Origin: Albugo candida | Lineage: Eukaryota > Oomycota > Peronosporomycetes > Albuginales > Albuginaceae | Length of the DNA stretch: 64,000 bases | Assembly: GCA_905220665.1 (NCBI GenBank) | Contig: CAJNAR010000005.1 | Coordinates: 1 to 64,000, forward strand | Reading direction: 5' to 3' | Part shown: positions 1 through 13,089 of the stretch, in pieces | Numbering within the stretch: position 1 is the stretch's first letter | How the letters are laid out: every line of letters begins with the position of its first letter | The notes under the pieces: model-generated | What the model saw: only the letters and a program-made list of their open reading frames with translations | Database searches by the model: none | Told to the model about the DNA's origin: nothing | Program-made: the position numbers and the translations under genes

Positions 1-318
1 AAAACCCTAAAACCCTAAACCCTAAACCCTAAACCCTAAACCCTAAACCCTAAACCCTAAACCCTAAACCCTAAACCCTAAACCCTAAACCCTAAACCCT
101 AAACCCTAAACCCTAAACCCTAAACCCTAAACCCTAAACCCTAAACCCTAAACCCTAAACCCTAAACCCTAAACCCTAAACCCTAAACCCTAAACCCTAA
201 ACCCTAAACCCTAAAACCCTAAACCCTAAACCCTAAAACCCTAAAACCCTAAAACCCTAAAACCCTAAAACCCTAAAACCCTAAAACCCTAAACCTAAAC
301 CCTAAACCCTAAACCCTA
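1..318. repeat. Telomere repeat array (CCCTAAA)n
   Basis: Uninterrupted tandem CCCTAAA (TTTAGGG on the other strand) from the first base. The C-rich strand reads inward, so this is a left chromosome end. The outer ~205 bases are almost pure heptamers. The inner part (about 208-292) is dominated by an octamer variant CCCTAAAA, followed by one short CCTAAA unit and a few heptamers before the array stops at CCCTAAC. TTTAGGG telomeres are known from plants and oomycetes among others. Variant units next to the chromosome body, with pure units outside, are usual for telomeres. The array touches the LINE with no subtelomeric spacer. Confidence 0.98.
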
Positions 319-321
319 ACT

Positions 322-3300
322 TAATGTGGGAAGGTTGGAAGACGAAAATCAAGAAACTGCTTCAAAACATTGAAAAAAAGGTTGCAAAAGATAACCGACG
401 TGATGTTGAGACTAGCCAACGTGTTTTGGAAGTCGCGGCAGCTCGATATCGCATCCACGACACGAATGAGTCACGGTATTTTTACGAATCGAGTCTCCAA
501 CAATTTAGAATTTCAGTCGAAAACAACGCGAAATACAACCAAGATGAAAGCTTCGACCATCACGTGAAGCATATGGAGAACTCGTCCAAGCATTTTTTGC
601 GCCCTCCGGATAGTTCTTGTCGTCGAGTGCCGATCGAAAATGTCATCAAAAAATGCGGTGCCGTGACATCGAACCCGAGGGAGATTATTGACGAATTCAG
701 AGATCATTGGGGTGGTGTCATGGGCTCTGTTTATAGCTCTCAGACCGACTCAAATGTTCCAAGTGAAAGAGAGCAAAAAAAGTTACTCGATTCGATTCAA
801 GTTTCACTTGCCTCAGCAGAGCAAGACCGTCTCTCAACTCGCTTAAGTACGACCGAGATGGCGGAAGCGATCAAGCACATGCGGAGTAGTTCTTCTCCAG
901 GTATGGATGGACTACCAGCTGCATTTTATCAGCTTGATCCGGAAACGTTTGGCGAGTGTCTGAAGATCGTGTTCGAATATCAACTGGAAAGAGGAATTCT
1001 ACTTCGATCACAACGTCACTCGGCAATCACACTTTTATACAAAAAAGGATCACGAGGTGATCCTGGCAACTATCGACCGATCGCACTGCTTTGTGTCGAT
1101 GTAAAAGTACTTTCAAAAGTGTTGGCGTATCGATTGCAACGTTTTTTGCCAAAATTGATCCATCAAGATCAAAAAGCATTCGTGCGAGGAAGGTCAATGC
1201 ATCATCATATTCGACATCTCACCGACATCCAAGACTTGGTCACTCATCGTGGGGAGGAAGCTTATGCGACTTTTCTCGACTTTGAGAAAGCTTATGATCG
1301 AGTCAATTGGACGTACATGTTTCGCGTTTTGGAAAAAATGGGCGTTGGAAAAAGTTTTATCGACTGGGTTCGTCTTTTGTACAAAAACACAAAGGCGCAG
1401 TTGATGATCAATGGAAATATCACACCATCTATTACACCACAACGTGGAGTGAAACAAGGTGATCCTCTCTCAGCATTACTGTTTCTGATGACGATCGAAC
1501 CTTTGGGAAATTTACTTCGACAACATGACGAACATGGCATTTGGATTAATGGCACGACTGTCGCAACTGGATTATTTTTTGCGGACGATTCGACATTGCT
1601 TTCAGCGACACCAAATGGTGTTTTGACGCAACTCGAACTCGTCCAAGTCTATTGCGATGGATCGGGTGCGAAACTCAACTTGAGTAAATCATCCTTGCTC
1701 TCGTTGAATCGGACCAAGCCATGTCCAAGTATTCCAAATTTGACCATAATGGGTCCGGAGGATTCGGTCAAGTATTTGGGTATTCCGTTCGGCCAGAAAC
1801 CAACTCATTCAATGGTTATTTCAACTCTCGACAAGCGTTTTTACGATGGGTTTGGTGTATGATTTCGACGATAAATCGATTTGTGCTTGGTCGGAAAAAC
1901 AAAAAAGATTCAGAACATGTTCACCTACTCAGCAAAGAATTTTTATATCTTCGCCGACAAGATGGTGGACAACAAGTTCCTTTTTTGGTGAGACGATTAA
2001 AGCTACAACGTATTTAATTCCTTCAGCGGTTCTCATCCGATGCGTCAACAAGTATTCCCGCGAATTGGACAACTGCTTCGACGGAATTATTACAACTTAT
2101 TCAACCTTCCTTTGGACCACACAAGCCGATGGATATATTCACCATCGCACCAAATCGACATGGGAGAATGGCTCAATGGGAGAGCAGATCGTCATGGTGG
2201 AAATACACATTTAAAATGTGGCATCAGACGGATTGGAGCATTTCAATATCAGATTTGAATGTTTTACACCGCCGTCAGTACTACATGGAACAACCGATGT
2301 GGTTTCACTGCGACCAAAAGTTACATTACGAAGCTGCTACTCGTAATCCGAGTACCCAAAACGTTTGGTACAATCTTGGCATGGTGGATGAACCACATCG
2401 AACGTTTCGAAAATCGCTTGCTACGCTTTTCGAGGCTCGCAGTCTTCAAGACTTTTTTCAAGGAAGCAACACATGGCCAACGAAGGAGGATTTTGCCGCC
2501 AACTATTACAACGACGAATAGCTAAAAAATCGGATATGGCTGGAGAAAAGCTGCTGATTCGGCTTTACAACGAAGTCACTCAGATACTCCAGCTTATCCA
2601 CTCGATGATTGGTCTCATCACTTTGATTACACCAACCACAAGTGCCAGATTATTTTATTTTGGAGTAAAATGAAAGGAACCCAAACATTATTTTCCATCT
2701 ATTCCACGCTCACAACTCTCATGAATCGTCAGGAAACCTCCCGAACCAACCAAGAGTCATCCGATGTCAACACATTGGTCATCACGGGAGAGATCGGACG
2801 CACTGGATTCAGAACGAGTTCGAACCTTTATGACTACGGCACGGCAACTTCGGAAACGTATTTTACCAATTTTTGACGATTTACAGTTTTGTCTAGCCTT
2901 TCAGATGTTGCCAGTTCGATCTCGTTTCTGGATCTTAAAGGATATTCATCCCGACAGTATATTGTGCACGCAGCCTTCGTGTGGGGCAGTGGAATCTAAT
3001 TCAACATCTCTTTCTAGAGTGCGATCACACGGCACAGTTATGGAGCGAGTTACTCCCTTTTTGGGATCAGGTTTTCTCCTCTCGACCACGTAGGACGCAT
3101 ATTGCATGTGCAATCGTACCAGCAATACGGTCGGATTGAAAAGAATATCAACAAATTATATCGGATTTATGGCTTGCATTGCAAGCGGTGCCACTGCACT
3201 TCGTCTGGACCGATCGGAATCGTCGTCTTTTCGATCAGCGATCAGCAACTCCTACAATTCCAGCACTTTCCGTGATCTACACGTCGTTTAGTGCACACGT

Positions 3301-3470
3301 TCGGTACTATCGAAGACAGTTTTACGACCAAGACAAACGCATTCGACTCGCAAAGGTGCTTGATCAACTCGCAACGCAACGATCATTCGTTGGATTTTTC
3401 AGAAGCCGATGATCATTGCTGCGGGTACGACACAGACAAGTACAAATGCAAGTGCAACTCGGATCCTAGT
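322..3470 (+). mobile_element. LINE (non-LTR retrotransposon) copy 1, 5'-truncated, decayed
   Basis: The longest open frame (324-1862, 512 aa) carries a LINE-type reverse transcriptase: GYRP-like NYRPIAL near residue 253, FVRGR near 292, DFEKAYDRV near 322, GVKQGDPLS near 378 and FADDS near 426. Frame 2 then continues to about 3412 with several stops. It shows the cysteine/histidine-poor LINE tail (ECDHTAQLW near 3015-3045 and FVWTDRNRRLF near 3195). The endonuclease and ORF1 are missing: homology to copy 2 (inverted piece at 15.3-16.5 kb) begins just after the endonuclease. The frame change at about 1860 comes from an internal deletion of roughly 115 bases that copy 2 still has (17060-17180). 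No poly-A tail or target duplication was seen. The element's 3' end points to the chromosome interior. Confidence 0.9.
324..1862 (+). pseudogene. LINE reverse transcriptase fragment (512-aa open frame)
   Basis: This is the only long open part of LINE copy 1. Fingers and palm motifs of a non-LTR reverse transcriptase are present, including the FADD catalytic box (the two aspartates) near residues 425-428 and the first-aspartate motif FLDFEKAYDRV. The N-terminal ~100 residues are the linker that normally joins endonuclease to RT. The methionine at 324 is only the first ATG inside the telomere junction, not a native start. The frame ends early because of the deletion near 1860, so the thumb and C-terminal domain are out of frame. 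The RT core looks intact, but the element lacks endonuclease and a continuous tail and should be unable to move by itself. Confidence 0.85.
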
Positions 3471-3960
3471 CCTAGTTGGATGAACCTTTTCAGCCTAGTG
3501 TGGTGCACACCGATTTGCAAACCATGGTACTTTGGGACCATTCTCACAGTTTTGCAACGTGACGAGCGCAGCATTTGCAAGCTAGAGTGCCCTGTAAGCT
3601 CTCCTGGTCTCAATCCCATTGAGATTGTATGGACACACATGAAAGCATCTGTCCAAAAGCTCCTCAAAGCCAAAAAAAGCGAAGAACTATAACTCCAGCT
3701 TAAAAAGATATACTCTGCTATTGATCCACAGTAGCTACAGCATCTTTCTAAGTCCTTGCCAGAGAGAGGATAAAAGCAGTAATTGAAGAAAAAGGAGGTT
3801 CCACTAGCTGGTAGCATGTCTTCCTTCTGTATAGGGTTTTTTCCCATAAAATCACTGTTTAGAAAAACTCTCTGTAGATTGCAGCTTTGAATACTGTAGA
3901 AGTTTTGTACCAAATTTAATTGGCAGTTGACTCATTAGGGGTGTGCACCATGCTTCGTAA
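3471..3960 (+). mobile_element. Tc1/mariner-type transposase remnant (3' end)
   Basis: In the frame 3579-3692 the peptide CPVSSPGLNPIEIVWTHMK matches the block around the third acidic residue of Tc1/mariner transposases (SPDLNPIENVW...K). The first aspartate of the family's SPDLNPIE block is a glycine here. A frameshifted upstream piece (about 3500-3540) reads VVHTDLQTMVLWDH, like the HTS...W block before it. A downstream piece (3752-3790) reads KSLPERIKAVIEEKGG in mixed frames, like the family's C-terminal RIxAVIxxKGG. At least two frameshifts and a stop make this a pseudogene. It abuts the LINE tail with no clear boundary, and no terminal inverted repeat pair was found. The sequence to about 3960 is assigned only by continuity. 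Confidence 0.7.
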
Positions 3961-4064
3961 GTCAAAGTATTTGTTTCATAAAGTGGTAAAAATTCGGGGG
4001 CGGCCAATCTTTTCCGGAGGGTACCGTACGTAAGTCGTTCTTAATCAAAAAATTTCAGATTGAT

Positions 4065-4862
4065 AAATCGGGTTATCATTAAATCGAGGGAGCGGCTAAC
4101 CAGCCTTCACCATTGAACACAGCACTCTAAGCTATGATTACGAGTTATGACTGGCTAAAAAGAGTACCCTTATTTGAATATATGTTCTAAGAAGCGGTTT
4201 TACAATATTGAGGTTGGCTAGGTTTATATCTAAATCTACTTCTGCAGGTTTTGTTGGTTCTGCTGGTGCTGCTTTGCATTTTCTGCACAAGGACAGAGAG
4301 CTGGCCTTCACAAGCAAAGCGAACTGCTGAATCCACTGAGAGTAGATCGCCTGCAATAAATGAATTGTCAGATAAATATAACTTTTTCCAGCACAATTAG
4401 CATACAATACAAATTACCTGTTGAAACAGAGATCCATTTTTTGAGAGCAGCATGGACGCTTTCCACCCTAAAATTTTAGTACATGTCCATATGGCGCTTA
4501 CTGTGTAGGATAGCAAAAAAACGCTCCTTGTAAATCAGCCAAGTTGTCTCAAGGTAGCTCATCGAAGCAGCGAAGGTGGCATGCATTGCTGAAAGCTGGG
4601 TCTGATGAGTTGAAGGGCGATTTTATTGTATTTTATTCCGTTACATCTATTCAGACCAATCAGAGGCCCCGATTTCCATTAATTTATGAAGGGTGGGGCT
4701 GGATAACGGTTCTCCTAATCTTAATTTATTTTCTCTGTTATATTTGTTTAAACCAATCAGAGGCCACCAATCTATTAATTTATGGAGGCTGTGTGCTGGT
4801 TAAAGAGAACTGCGGGCTGGTTAGCAGCTTCCTAAATCAAATAATCAAAATTGTGCAAAAGT
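4065..4862 (-). mobile_element. MULE remnant with inverted ends
   Basis: On the minus strand, 4395-4205 encodes CRKCKAAPAEPTKPAEVD followed by LDIN. This matches the end of the MULE transposase at 28.0-28.1 kb, where the zinc knuckle is followed by an alanine/proline tract and VDLDIDLD; here the second half of the knuckle has been deleted. The stretch 4636-4850 is, in reverse complement, about three-quarters identical over ~160 bases to the MULE terminal repeat at 27.43-27.59 kb (shared blocks such as GCCTCTGATTGGT and ATAAATTAATGG). An outer inverted match (GGCTAACCAGCC at about 4095-4106; GGCTGGTTAGC at about 4828) suggests the two ends. Only a C-terminal scrap of transposase remains. Confidence 0.65.
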
Positions 4863-7739
4863 GACCTAGGATCTGTACCGGAGCAGCTAGGGATCACCAA
4901 GCCGCGCTGCTAAGCGAAAACGATCAGAAGTGAACTTGAATGTCCGTGATCCGGATGCATATCACCTTTAAATATGTGAAAGAGCCCCGCACTGAAGCGT
5001 CACATACGCTGCCAGCTGCGAATTATTTATTTAGCAACAATTTGAGGGTCTTGGTAAACATGACATTCAACCTTGCAAAGCGGAACATTTCTGCATAGGT
5101 CTCGAAATCCTATTGTATGTATCGGATTGGGCTTCCTTGATTATTTGCTGAGAGAAGGTAAGAAATCAAGAGGTAATACGTCTGACATGTTGATAACCAG
5201 TGTACTGGAAACATGCGTATCTTTTCTCAGTTTTCATCACGATTGCATGAGTCGTTGCAATTCACCTTACTTATCCTTTTATTGCATCAGTTGGCACGGT
5301 GATCGTACGAACAAATTTTATCATCTCGCTGCGCTGGCTTGATACGGTGAAACGCGGTTTACCGTCTTTCCTCCTATGTTCCGACCATATCGCATATATT
5401 CGATATTTCCTCTGTCAGATTGATAATTTGTTGCGTTTAACGCTTCGACCACGCTCAATATTGGATCTTGGATGGATGGTGCAAACGGTGCAGTAAAGGA
5501 GGCATGAGCTAATATAAACGCAATTTGTGAAGATGTGCGATCGATCGCTGGAAGTGTCATGCCATAAGCTACTTCTTCTAGAATAGCATTCAGGCCTCCG
5601 TGCCAAAACCTTGGTGTGTTTGAAATAGGCGACTGCGACATTACATCGATCCTCGCAAACCCTTAATTCATTTCAGCAAGTGTTTTGATATTGTTGCACA
5701 GGAGACAACCCGATATTATTCTACTTATCATCCACGCCATTCCACGACTTTCTAGTCTAGAAGATGCAGTACAACTTTGATCATAAGTTCTGGGTCGATT
5801 TGTTCCAGTAAAATTTCGTATGCAATGAAGATAGATGCAGCGTATTTCAAGTGCCGTGATGATTGCCAGCAAAGCAAAACCTAAGTACGGGATTTGCTCC
5901 GCTCGTCATGTTATCAAAAAAGTGGAGACATCGTGAACGCAGGAAATTCAAGCAGAAGTCTATCATTCACCTTATGGGCATCGCGGCCATTTTCAATATC
6001 ACCTTCCAACTAACGCATTTTTGTTATGCTGTGAAAAAAAAACATTATGGCAAATGAAAACTCGTAAATCAGCGATTGCACGGCGAGACAGCTGACTTCT
6101 GAGGACCTTTCTTGCGAGAATGCAAATGGCTATCGAAGGAAACGTCTAAGTGGCAGGTAATGGTGAGTGCTCAGTGGGGAAAATTGCTATTGCTCATACC
6201 CTAGTGAGCTGAGTGCTCCAACTTTGTCTTTTCCAATCATGAAGGCAATGCAACATCGGATAGCTAGAGAATTGAGCAGAGAGTGAGGACTGATTGAAAC
6301 TCAGCTTGTTCAATTTCTTTCCAGGCATTGGTCAAAGAATGATAGACCATATCGTCTAAAGAAAACTAATCATGGTATTGTTGCACAAAGATGATAAAAA
6401 GGTTCGGGTAGCGGAAAGGTATCTTAGACACAGTAATTTAAAGGAATCATCAATTCATCTATTATACTCTTGTAGAGCGTGCATGCTCATAAGAATGCCC
6501 ATTGGAATGAGGGCAAAAATACTTTATTTAATGTACTGGCTTCAGTGACAAGCTTTCGTATTGTACTTATGAACAAACGCTCTATAGTCGTGTTGTAGAA
6601 AGGTAAAATAGAGATTGTAAAGTAAGGAGATGGGCAATAGTCTTACCGTTCGCATAATATTAATATCGCTGTCCAACTCATTCACGTGGCTCTATGCGAA
6701 CCCAGCGCTGAAAATTGACACTATAGCAACAATCAAAGTACTGCACTGACACAATCCCCTTCTTCATACAAGCCTTAAACTCGGCTTCTCAAAAAATTTA
6801 GAGAAGGAAGTAAACGTTTTATTCTTCATACTGCGCACATCAAGTGACGGAGATGCATTAGTCCAAAATTATCCAGCGTTGGCACGTTCAGCGAGAATAT
6901 TAGGCGACACAGTCGTGTCTAGAATGTGACCCTTATTTCTTGTATTATTCATACCATCTTATAGAAGGAAAACTTCAAAAGAATTGTTGCAAAGTCAAGC
7001 CATAGATTTATCAAATGTGCTGCATTTGCGCTTCCATCGAAATGACCGATAACACCTGCAACTTCAAATATACCCAACATGAGGAAGAGGAGAAAGCACG
7101 TAGTTGACGCTGCTTGTGCTCAAAACTTTTGTGAGAAGAAGGCGATATAAATTGACAGTTGTGGGAACACGCAACAAAAGTACAACCTATAAAGAATTAT
7201 TTAATGTAAGTTTGATAAGGGTTAAAAAATCAGCTGAGATTTGAAGCGCGATGAGAGAACTATAAGTCAAGTGAATTTATACAATTTACGTCGCCATATG
7301 TGAAACCATCAGTCACGAGAAACTGCAGCCGGATAGCGCCAGCTGTAACAAACCCAAAGTCATACAAGTAACTTGGCGTGACACACCATACACATTCCCT
7401 TCACGTGCGATAATATATACTCTTTAGTAAAATACTGAGGTTCCAACCAGCGTTAAGGTTCGGGTCACATACGTATGATCACCTTGACCGAAGAAAGGAG
7501 GTTGCAGTTACACCTATCTGAATGACCATAACGCGTCAGCACTCCTGCCGATAGAATCGAAGTATAAAGATCGCTTTTGCCCTAATATACTGAGAGCGGA
7601 CACTTGAAGTGCGTTTCGTACATCGACCAAATATATTAGAGGAGGTATATGAGGTATTGTTCTTTACAGGCACAGCTGCATATCAGGGAGACTCGAAGTG
7701 GTATGTTGAAAGACTTGTGTAACCGTTCTCATTTTTTCT
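4863..7739. other. Gene-free stretch, no recognised feature
   Basis: Only short open frames with no recognisable motif are present. The longest, 106 codons on the minus strand at 5321-5641, lacks a signal peptide, repeats or a familiar domain. No long inverted or direct repeat stood out. Probably old decayed transposon DNA, but that is a guess. Confidence 0.5.
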
Positions 7740-8490
7740 CGTTGACTTCAACCAGCCCAATCTACTTTGGCCACCCTCGCAGAGTATTTGACCAATGAAA
7801 ATGCGTCAACCAGGTACGTTTCATTCCTCCAACGCAGAATGGAAAACATAATCTTCATCTAAACGCAGTATTCGTGTTCTGCACCACAAAGATCTAGGCT
7901 CTTCCCAATAATTAGGATCCATGTAGGTTCAAGGTGTATTTCTTAAGGCCTATGAGGCCGGTCATTCAAAAGAAACTCAATCCCGCTGCGATTGCAATAA
8001 ACCGATCGTATACATTACCCGTTCGCTTGTACAATGTCTATGTGGTACCTAATTTGCTATTCAACTATGGCACATGTTTCAGACTGCGACATTAGTAGCC
8101 TTGAGGCGTGTCATCGCCACCATACCCGCCGCATCCTCCGTATTAAGTATCCCCAGAAATAGGAGGCACGGATTTCTACAAGCGCTACAACATGAAATCA
8201 CTCCAAATCCATTTGAAGAAGTCTCGACGAAAGCTATTCGGTCACATTATCCGCGGTCCAGAACCTATTGATTACTAAAACATGCTTTGATTTTATAATT
8301 ACGCCGGAAACTGCCCTCTTATAGAGATCGTACACCCAACTGTCTCCCACCATTTCTTACAACGACCTGCGTCTTGACAGAATTGCTCATCGTCGTCTCT
8401 GCAATACCGCAGGTCTAAACCGATCAACATTATCGCACAAGACCGCACCAGATGCACATTCTTTACCCAAAAGATCTGCTCTATCCAGTA
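7740..8490 (+). mobile_element. Degraded LINE 3' region (reverse-transcriptase tail)
   Basis: Frameshifted plus-strand pieces line up with the conserved C-terminal part of CR1/RTE-like reverse transcriptases. RLYNVYVVPNLLFNYGTC lies at about 8020-8075 (families read VRLYxSxVxPxLLYGxETW). LEACHRHHTRRILRIKYPQ lies at about 8100-8160 (families read IEAFHRRCLRRILxIxWxD). LKKSRRKLFGHIIRGPE lies at about 8213-8265 (families read RRLRWFGHVxR). The order and spacing are right for one element. Several frameshifts and stops make it dead. The family differs from the LINE at the telomere, whose tail is of another type. The 5' boundary near 7740 is approximate. Confidence 0.6.
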
Positions 8491-10046
8491 ATCAATCCAC
8501 TGAATGAAGAACCAGTCAGGAGTAAGCGAAAGCTAGAGTCCAATGATATGAACTCGAGGCAGTCGCGGAAGCGCTCGTAATTATAATACAAATCCTTTCT
8601 TCTTGTTGGGAACCGTTATTTTGAGAAACAAAAGATCGCGAAGTAGAGATTTTGATCAGCCTCAATCCTTTGAACATAACGTAGACTCTGATGTCACTCA
8701 TTTCATCTCTTCCCACATCTGTTTTTTTTATTAATACGCGAGGCTAATAAAATATGGTTTATTGATCTACTTAATACATTCATTCTTTATGAATCCAATA
8801 TAGATGACTATTTGCACTTGCTTCACTGCTATTAGTGTGGTATCTCAAGACATGTCGAAACCAATCATTCTTCGAGGTGAATAGATTTCCAACAATGGCT
8901 ATCGTTGCGCAAATGAATAAAAAACAATTCATAAAAAAAAAGAGCGAAAGAAATTGAGGACTGTCGAAAGGTGTCATGGCCGTTTCAAGTTTCATGAATT
9001 TGCCAACAACTGTTTCAGGACTTTAATGAACATTCTGTTAGAGCTGATCCAGGCGGGGTGGTTTTGTGACAAATTCAAACAAGAAACGAGCCGGCCAAAT
9101 AAGGCAGTTGAATAATATAGGAAGAAATAAGAGGAAGATAAAAAGAATGCATAAAAAACGCACTTCTAGATTTACCACTATTTAATCAGGTAACTCCTGT
9201 CTGCACGTTTGAGATCTAAGAGAGAATGCTGACAATAACATGCTCAATTGCGTTGACTGATGCAAAAAGGTAAAGTGTTAGAGTGACGAATATCATACGC
9301 GCACATTCAGTTATTTGGCTCACTCCAATAGCTACGGGCACCAGCCCTGATGATGTAACTTGTTAATAATTGCTTGAATATTGAAATTCCCTGCAGCAAG
9401 CAGCAGTCCGCGGTCCGCTTCGTGAAGTTTGTGTATCCATTGAACTTCAAAGATAGCTAGCTGTAATACATCCAGCCAATTCTCGGATCTTCACAACATC
9501 GATCTTGCTTCTTGATGTTCTATGCTGATTGTACTTCCTAATGAAGCTGATTTATTTAGTGATTATCCTCCTACAAGTTCGCTTTAATTTTATCAAGAGA
9601 CTTGCTAGTTTCTAGCCATGTTTCGTGTACAATTATGACGCTGTTGATGAGTAAGACAACGTTTATTCAAATTTACCTCGTACACACATTTATTATCATA
9701 CTGCAATGCGTCAAGATGAATGAAGCATTCTCATGAACGCCTGGGATATGTACATTCGTATGGTAGATCGTAAAAGTTTAACATATCAGAGCTTTGTGTT
9801 CCTACCGAAAAAAAAACATCCCTATCATCTCATCATGATGCATCCTTACTTCTTATTCTATCGACATAGCTGTATTAGAGTTAACTTATTGGTATTACAG
9901 TTGCCAACAACGTGGTACATCTATGGGACTCCGTTAAATCATCCGAATAAATCGTATCAAGAAACAGAGAAATATAAAATCTAGTCTGGATGAGTACATC
10001 GAGCACATTCAGCAACAAAGCTGCAATATTTATAAAAAAAAACCTG
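8491..10046. other. Gene-free stretch, no recognised feature
   Basis: AT-rich sequence with only short motif-free open frames on either strand. No repeat, RNA gene or transposon domain was recognised. Confidence 0.45.
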
Positions 10047-10546
10047 ATATTGGGAGCCGTTCAAATCGCCTTAGTGCTTTTGGTAAAATCCCCTCAGTTT
10101 GATCTGATTGGCTAATGTTCGAGACGTCTGGGTATGATTGGTTAACTGAGGAATCAACCATATCGACTGCAAAAGAGGCTATCGTTCTCCATCTTTGAAG
10201 ATCAAGTTTATAGAACATAAGGTTCTTATTTCATGAATGACCCGTACACAGTGAAATAGTAGAATTCAGTTCACAGGATAGAATAGTTTGGTGTTATCAA
10301 CAAACCGTGAACGCTAAATAGTCCAACAACAATGAGCTACACGAACAAACGCGAACGCTAACTGAACTGACTGATTGCAAAATTGAGCGCAAAATAGTTC
10401 ATGTCGAAAAGTAGTGGGCAGTGCTAATATATCGTCCCTTACCTAGGCGTACATTAGCACTATGCAAGCATAAAACTAGCCAATTCTATCAAAATGAGGG
10501 GATTTTACCGAAACCGCTGAGGGAATTTTAACGGTTCGTAATATTT
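10047..10546. mobile_element. MITE-like element with ~75-bp terminal inverted repeats
   Basis: The sequence at about 10047-10122 and the reverse complement of about 10471-10546 align over ~75 bases. They share an exact 16-base core (GGTAAAATCCCCTCA within it) and flanking matches such as TTTGAT..GATTGGCTA and CCGTT.AAAT. The ~350 bases between the ends encode nothing recognisable. A 500-bp non-coding unit with long inverted ends is the usual shape of a MITE (miniature inverted-repeat element) mobilised in trans by a DNA transposase. The ends differ from the MULE ends at 27.4 kb, and I could not define a clean target-site duplication, so the superfamily is open. Confidence 0.7.
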
Positions 10547-12029
10547 AATATGTATTCTCGCAAATGATTCAAGTGCATAGAGTTACAAATAGAACATCTG
10601 TTGAAAAGTCGCGACAAGTAATGTCGAAAGATCGCGATCCTTGGAATGGATGATGCGCCTCTTGGTAATCTACGAAGACAGTAGGAAGAGGAAAGAAGTG
10701 GTAATAAGACCATAAGCTTCAAATAAAAAAGTTTCTCATTTACCTCACACTGATCAAGCAGCATGGACAAACAACAGCGTCAAGCCCATTCAGGATTATT
10801 CCGGGGAAAAACTCTGATATAGACGAAAGTTCTTAAAAATAGGCGGAAAGTGGATCGCGTGAGTTTGATAGAAATCAATTGTAGCAGCATTGATCAAGCG
10901 GCGACATGCATCGAGGAAGAAGTGCAAGAAAAAAGGATGATTCGTCAGGTGTGTGGCTGGCATATCATGCTATTGAAAAATAAGTATTGGTCTCACGAGA
11001 ATGTTACAAAGCATACGTCGGATGTGTATGCGTCACCCTTCTTATGGTAACTCAGAGAGGAGCGCATAAGCTAGAAATATCTTTTGAATAGGAGGGCAAG
11101 TTATAAGAACAGCTTGGGAGTTGAACTATTTAATTCTACTGTCTATCAACTTGGCACTAATTCCTGGACGCGTTTTGTGCTAAAAATGTAATATTCTGTA
11201 GAGAGAGTCCACGTCAAGCCTACATTCAGTCACATAAATAGACTTACTAGGATAGTCACTGGTATCTGTGACCATGATTTTTAAGGATACAATCTTTTTT
11301 TACATCATTCACATGGCAGACGTCATCCTCTCGCATTCGATGTCATGTTTTTAACACATTCGATTTATTGCGACCTTATCAAAATTTTAAGGGACTCCAA
11401 TACTTTGATTATCTACATTTTAGGGACTTCTATACTTGCTTATTTACCTTTTTGCTCGAATTGAGCAATGTCTGGTTCGCGTGCTCCGGTCAGCTCTCAT
11501 AAATGATACAACGGATGCGAGTCAGGAAGGAATGCTGGTACATGCGACTGTAGAATGTGCTATAGTCCCGATCCCCGCAAAGTACTCGTCCTCTTCCGTC
11601 GAAACAGCAAGGGAATATCATCCCAATCGACACGATGGAATCACAATTATCATGCCGTTTGAAATGAGAAAATACCCATTCATTCATACATCACTTTCCC
11701 CGAGCATGCACACAGAATCCAATATCAATGTCAATGTCAAATCGATCCGGAACTAAGAGAGCATTCATATCAAATTTCGTTCCTAGAGTGTCGTTATTTC
11801 GCTGCAACGCTGAAATGTCATATCGAGCGGGAATTTGCGCAACATTTTCCGACTACGAATACCATTCCGGCTGGCTGAAAGCAAGGGCGATCGAGACTGC
11901 GAGGAATCGACGCATATCAGCGCCTTAGATTGTCAAGGATTTCATTACACTGTTTATCTGGTTTTTTAACTACCTTCCTTACCCTATCCTGAGTCCCGGA
12001 CCGTGTGAATATCACTTAAGTCTGACTTC
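10547..12029. other. Gene-free stretch, no recognised feature
   Basis: Short open frames only (up to 106 codons at 11436-11756, plus strand), with no signal peptide or known domain. Nothing else was recognised. Confidence 0.45.
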
Positions 12030-12172
12030 AAACCTAGGGAGGCAGATATTTTCCAAGCTTATCGCTTGGGTGGGCTCAAACCGCTTCCCACACTGCCGAG
12101 GATCGAACTAACGACCTCCGGTAGCGGGTCCGTGCGCTCAAGTGCTTAACCGACTGAACTGGGTACGGACCC
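12030..12172 (-). repeat. tRNA-derived SINE (candidate)
   Basis: On the minus strand from about 12172 the sequence begins like a tRNA. GGTCCGTACCC is followed by an A-box-like AGTTCAGTCGGTTAAGC, and about 60 bases on by a B-box-like TAGTTCGATCCTC near 12112-12100. These are the two internal RNA polymerase III promoter boxes in correct order and spacing. The part cannot fold as a functional tRNA: the acceptor and T stems do not pair. A tRNA-unrelated body follows to about 12030. This is the layout of a SINE head and body. The 3' end is not defined. Confidence 0.5.
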
Positions 12173-13089
12173 CTTCAGCAATTCACACTACAAATGGTTT
12201 GGAAGAATGAAAGAGTAATCAGACCTGATAATCGGTTTTCAAAAGCGTCGACTTTCCCATATGATCGTCATGGAATGAGTCGGAGCCCTGGGCGAGAAGT
12301 CATACACAGAATGAAATATCAGTTGGCTTTCAAAAGCGGCACCGAGTATGCAAAGCCCTTATACTACCGTTACAATTCAATAAGAGGCAGTTCGTCTTCT
12401 TAAATTACACACCCGACAAACTCAAATGCGTATCATGGATCACAGAGGAACTCTCAGCTGTATGGCGGACATATAGAATCTGAGTTTAATGCTTTGTCGC
12501 TTTCGACTACCGACCCAGATGATACTGGGTTCTTAGGAGACTAACAAAGTCAAGCAGGTAGTAATTTTTCTTTCCCACATGCTGAGCCGACATACTTACA
12601 CCAGGATACAAAATCGTGGTGGATTCCTACCCGAAAGGACACAACTGATACCAAGAAAGGCTATGGTCAAAAGAGCGAGAATGAAGAATCCCACTCTGGG
12701 CATTAGCCATCGCATGATGACCTACGCCAGATGATCCAATAAGCACTCTATTTACCAAAGAAAAACTTGCGGTCATTTAAATGATCACTAGTTTGTCCAA
12801 TTTAAGATTCTCCTCGTAAACAACTTTTAACACGATACCTTAACGCTTTCATTGGAAGATCTCCAAGTATCTCCCCTGTATGCCCTAGTACTACTAATAC
12901 GACCCCTCATTGGTTGAACTTGCATAATACCAAACGATTATCAAGCCACCTTTTCCACAGCGCACACAGCTAAGCATGTTTGTTAGTCGTAAAACAAATC
13001 AAGCTCCAATCAGGGATGCATGATATCAGGTGATCAGACGAGTAGGTCAAAATCCTTGCTATGTCGTTGACCAACTGTGCTTGTGAAGA
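12173..13089. other. Gene-free stretch, no recognised feature
   Basis: Short motif-free open frames only. Nothing recognised. Confidence 0.4.
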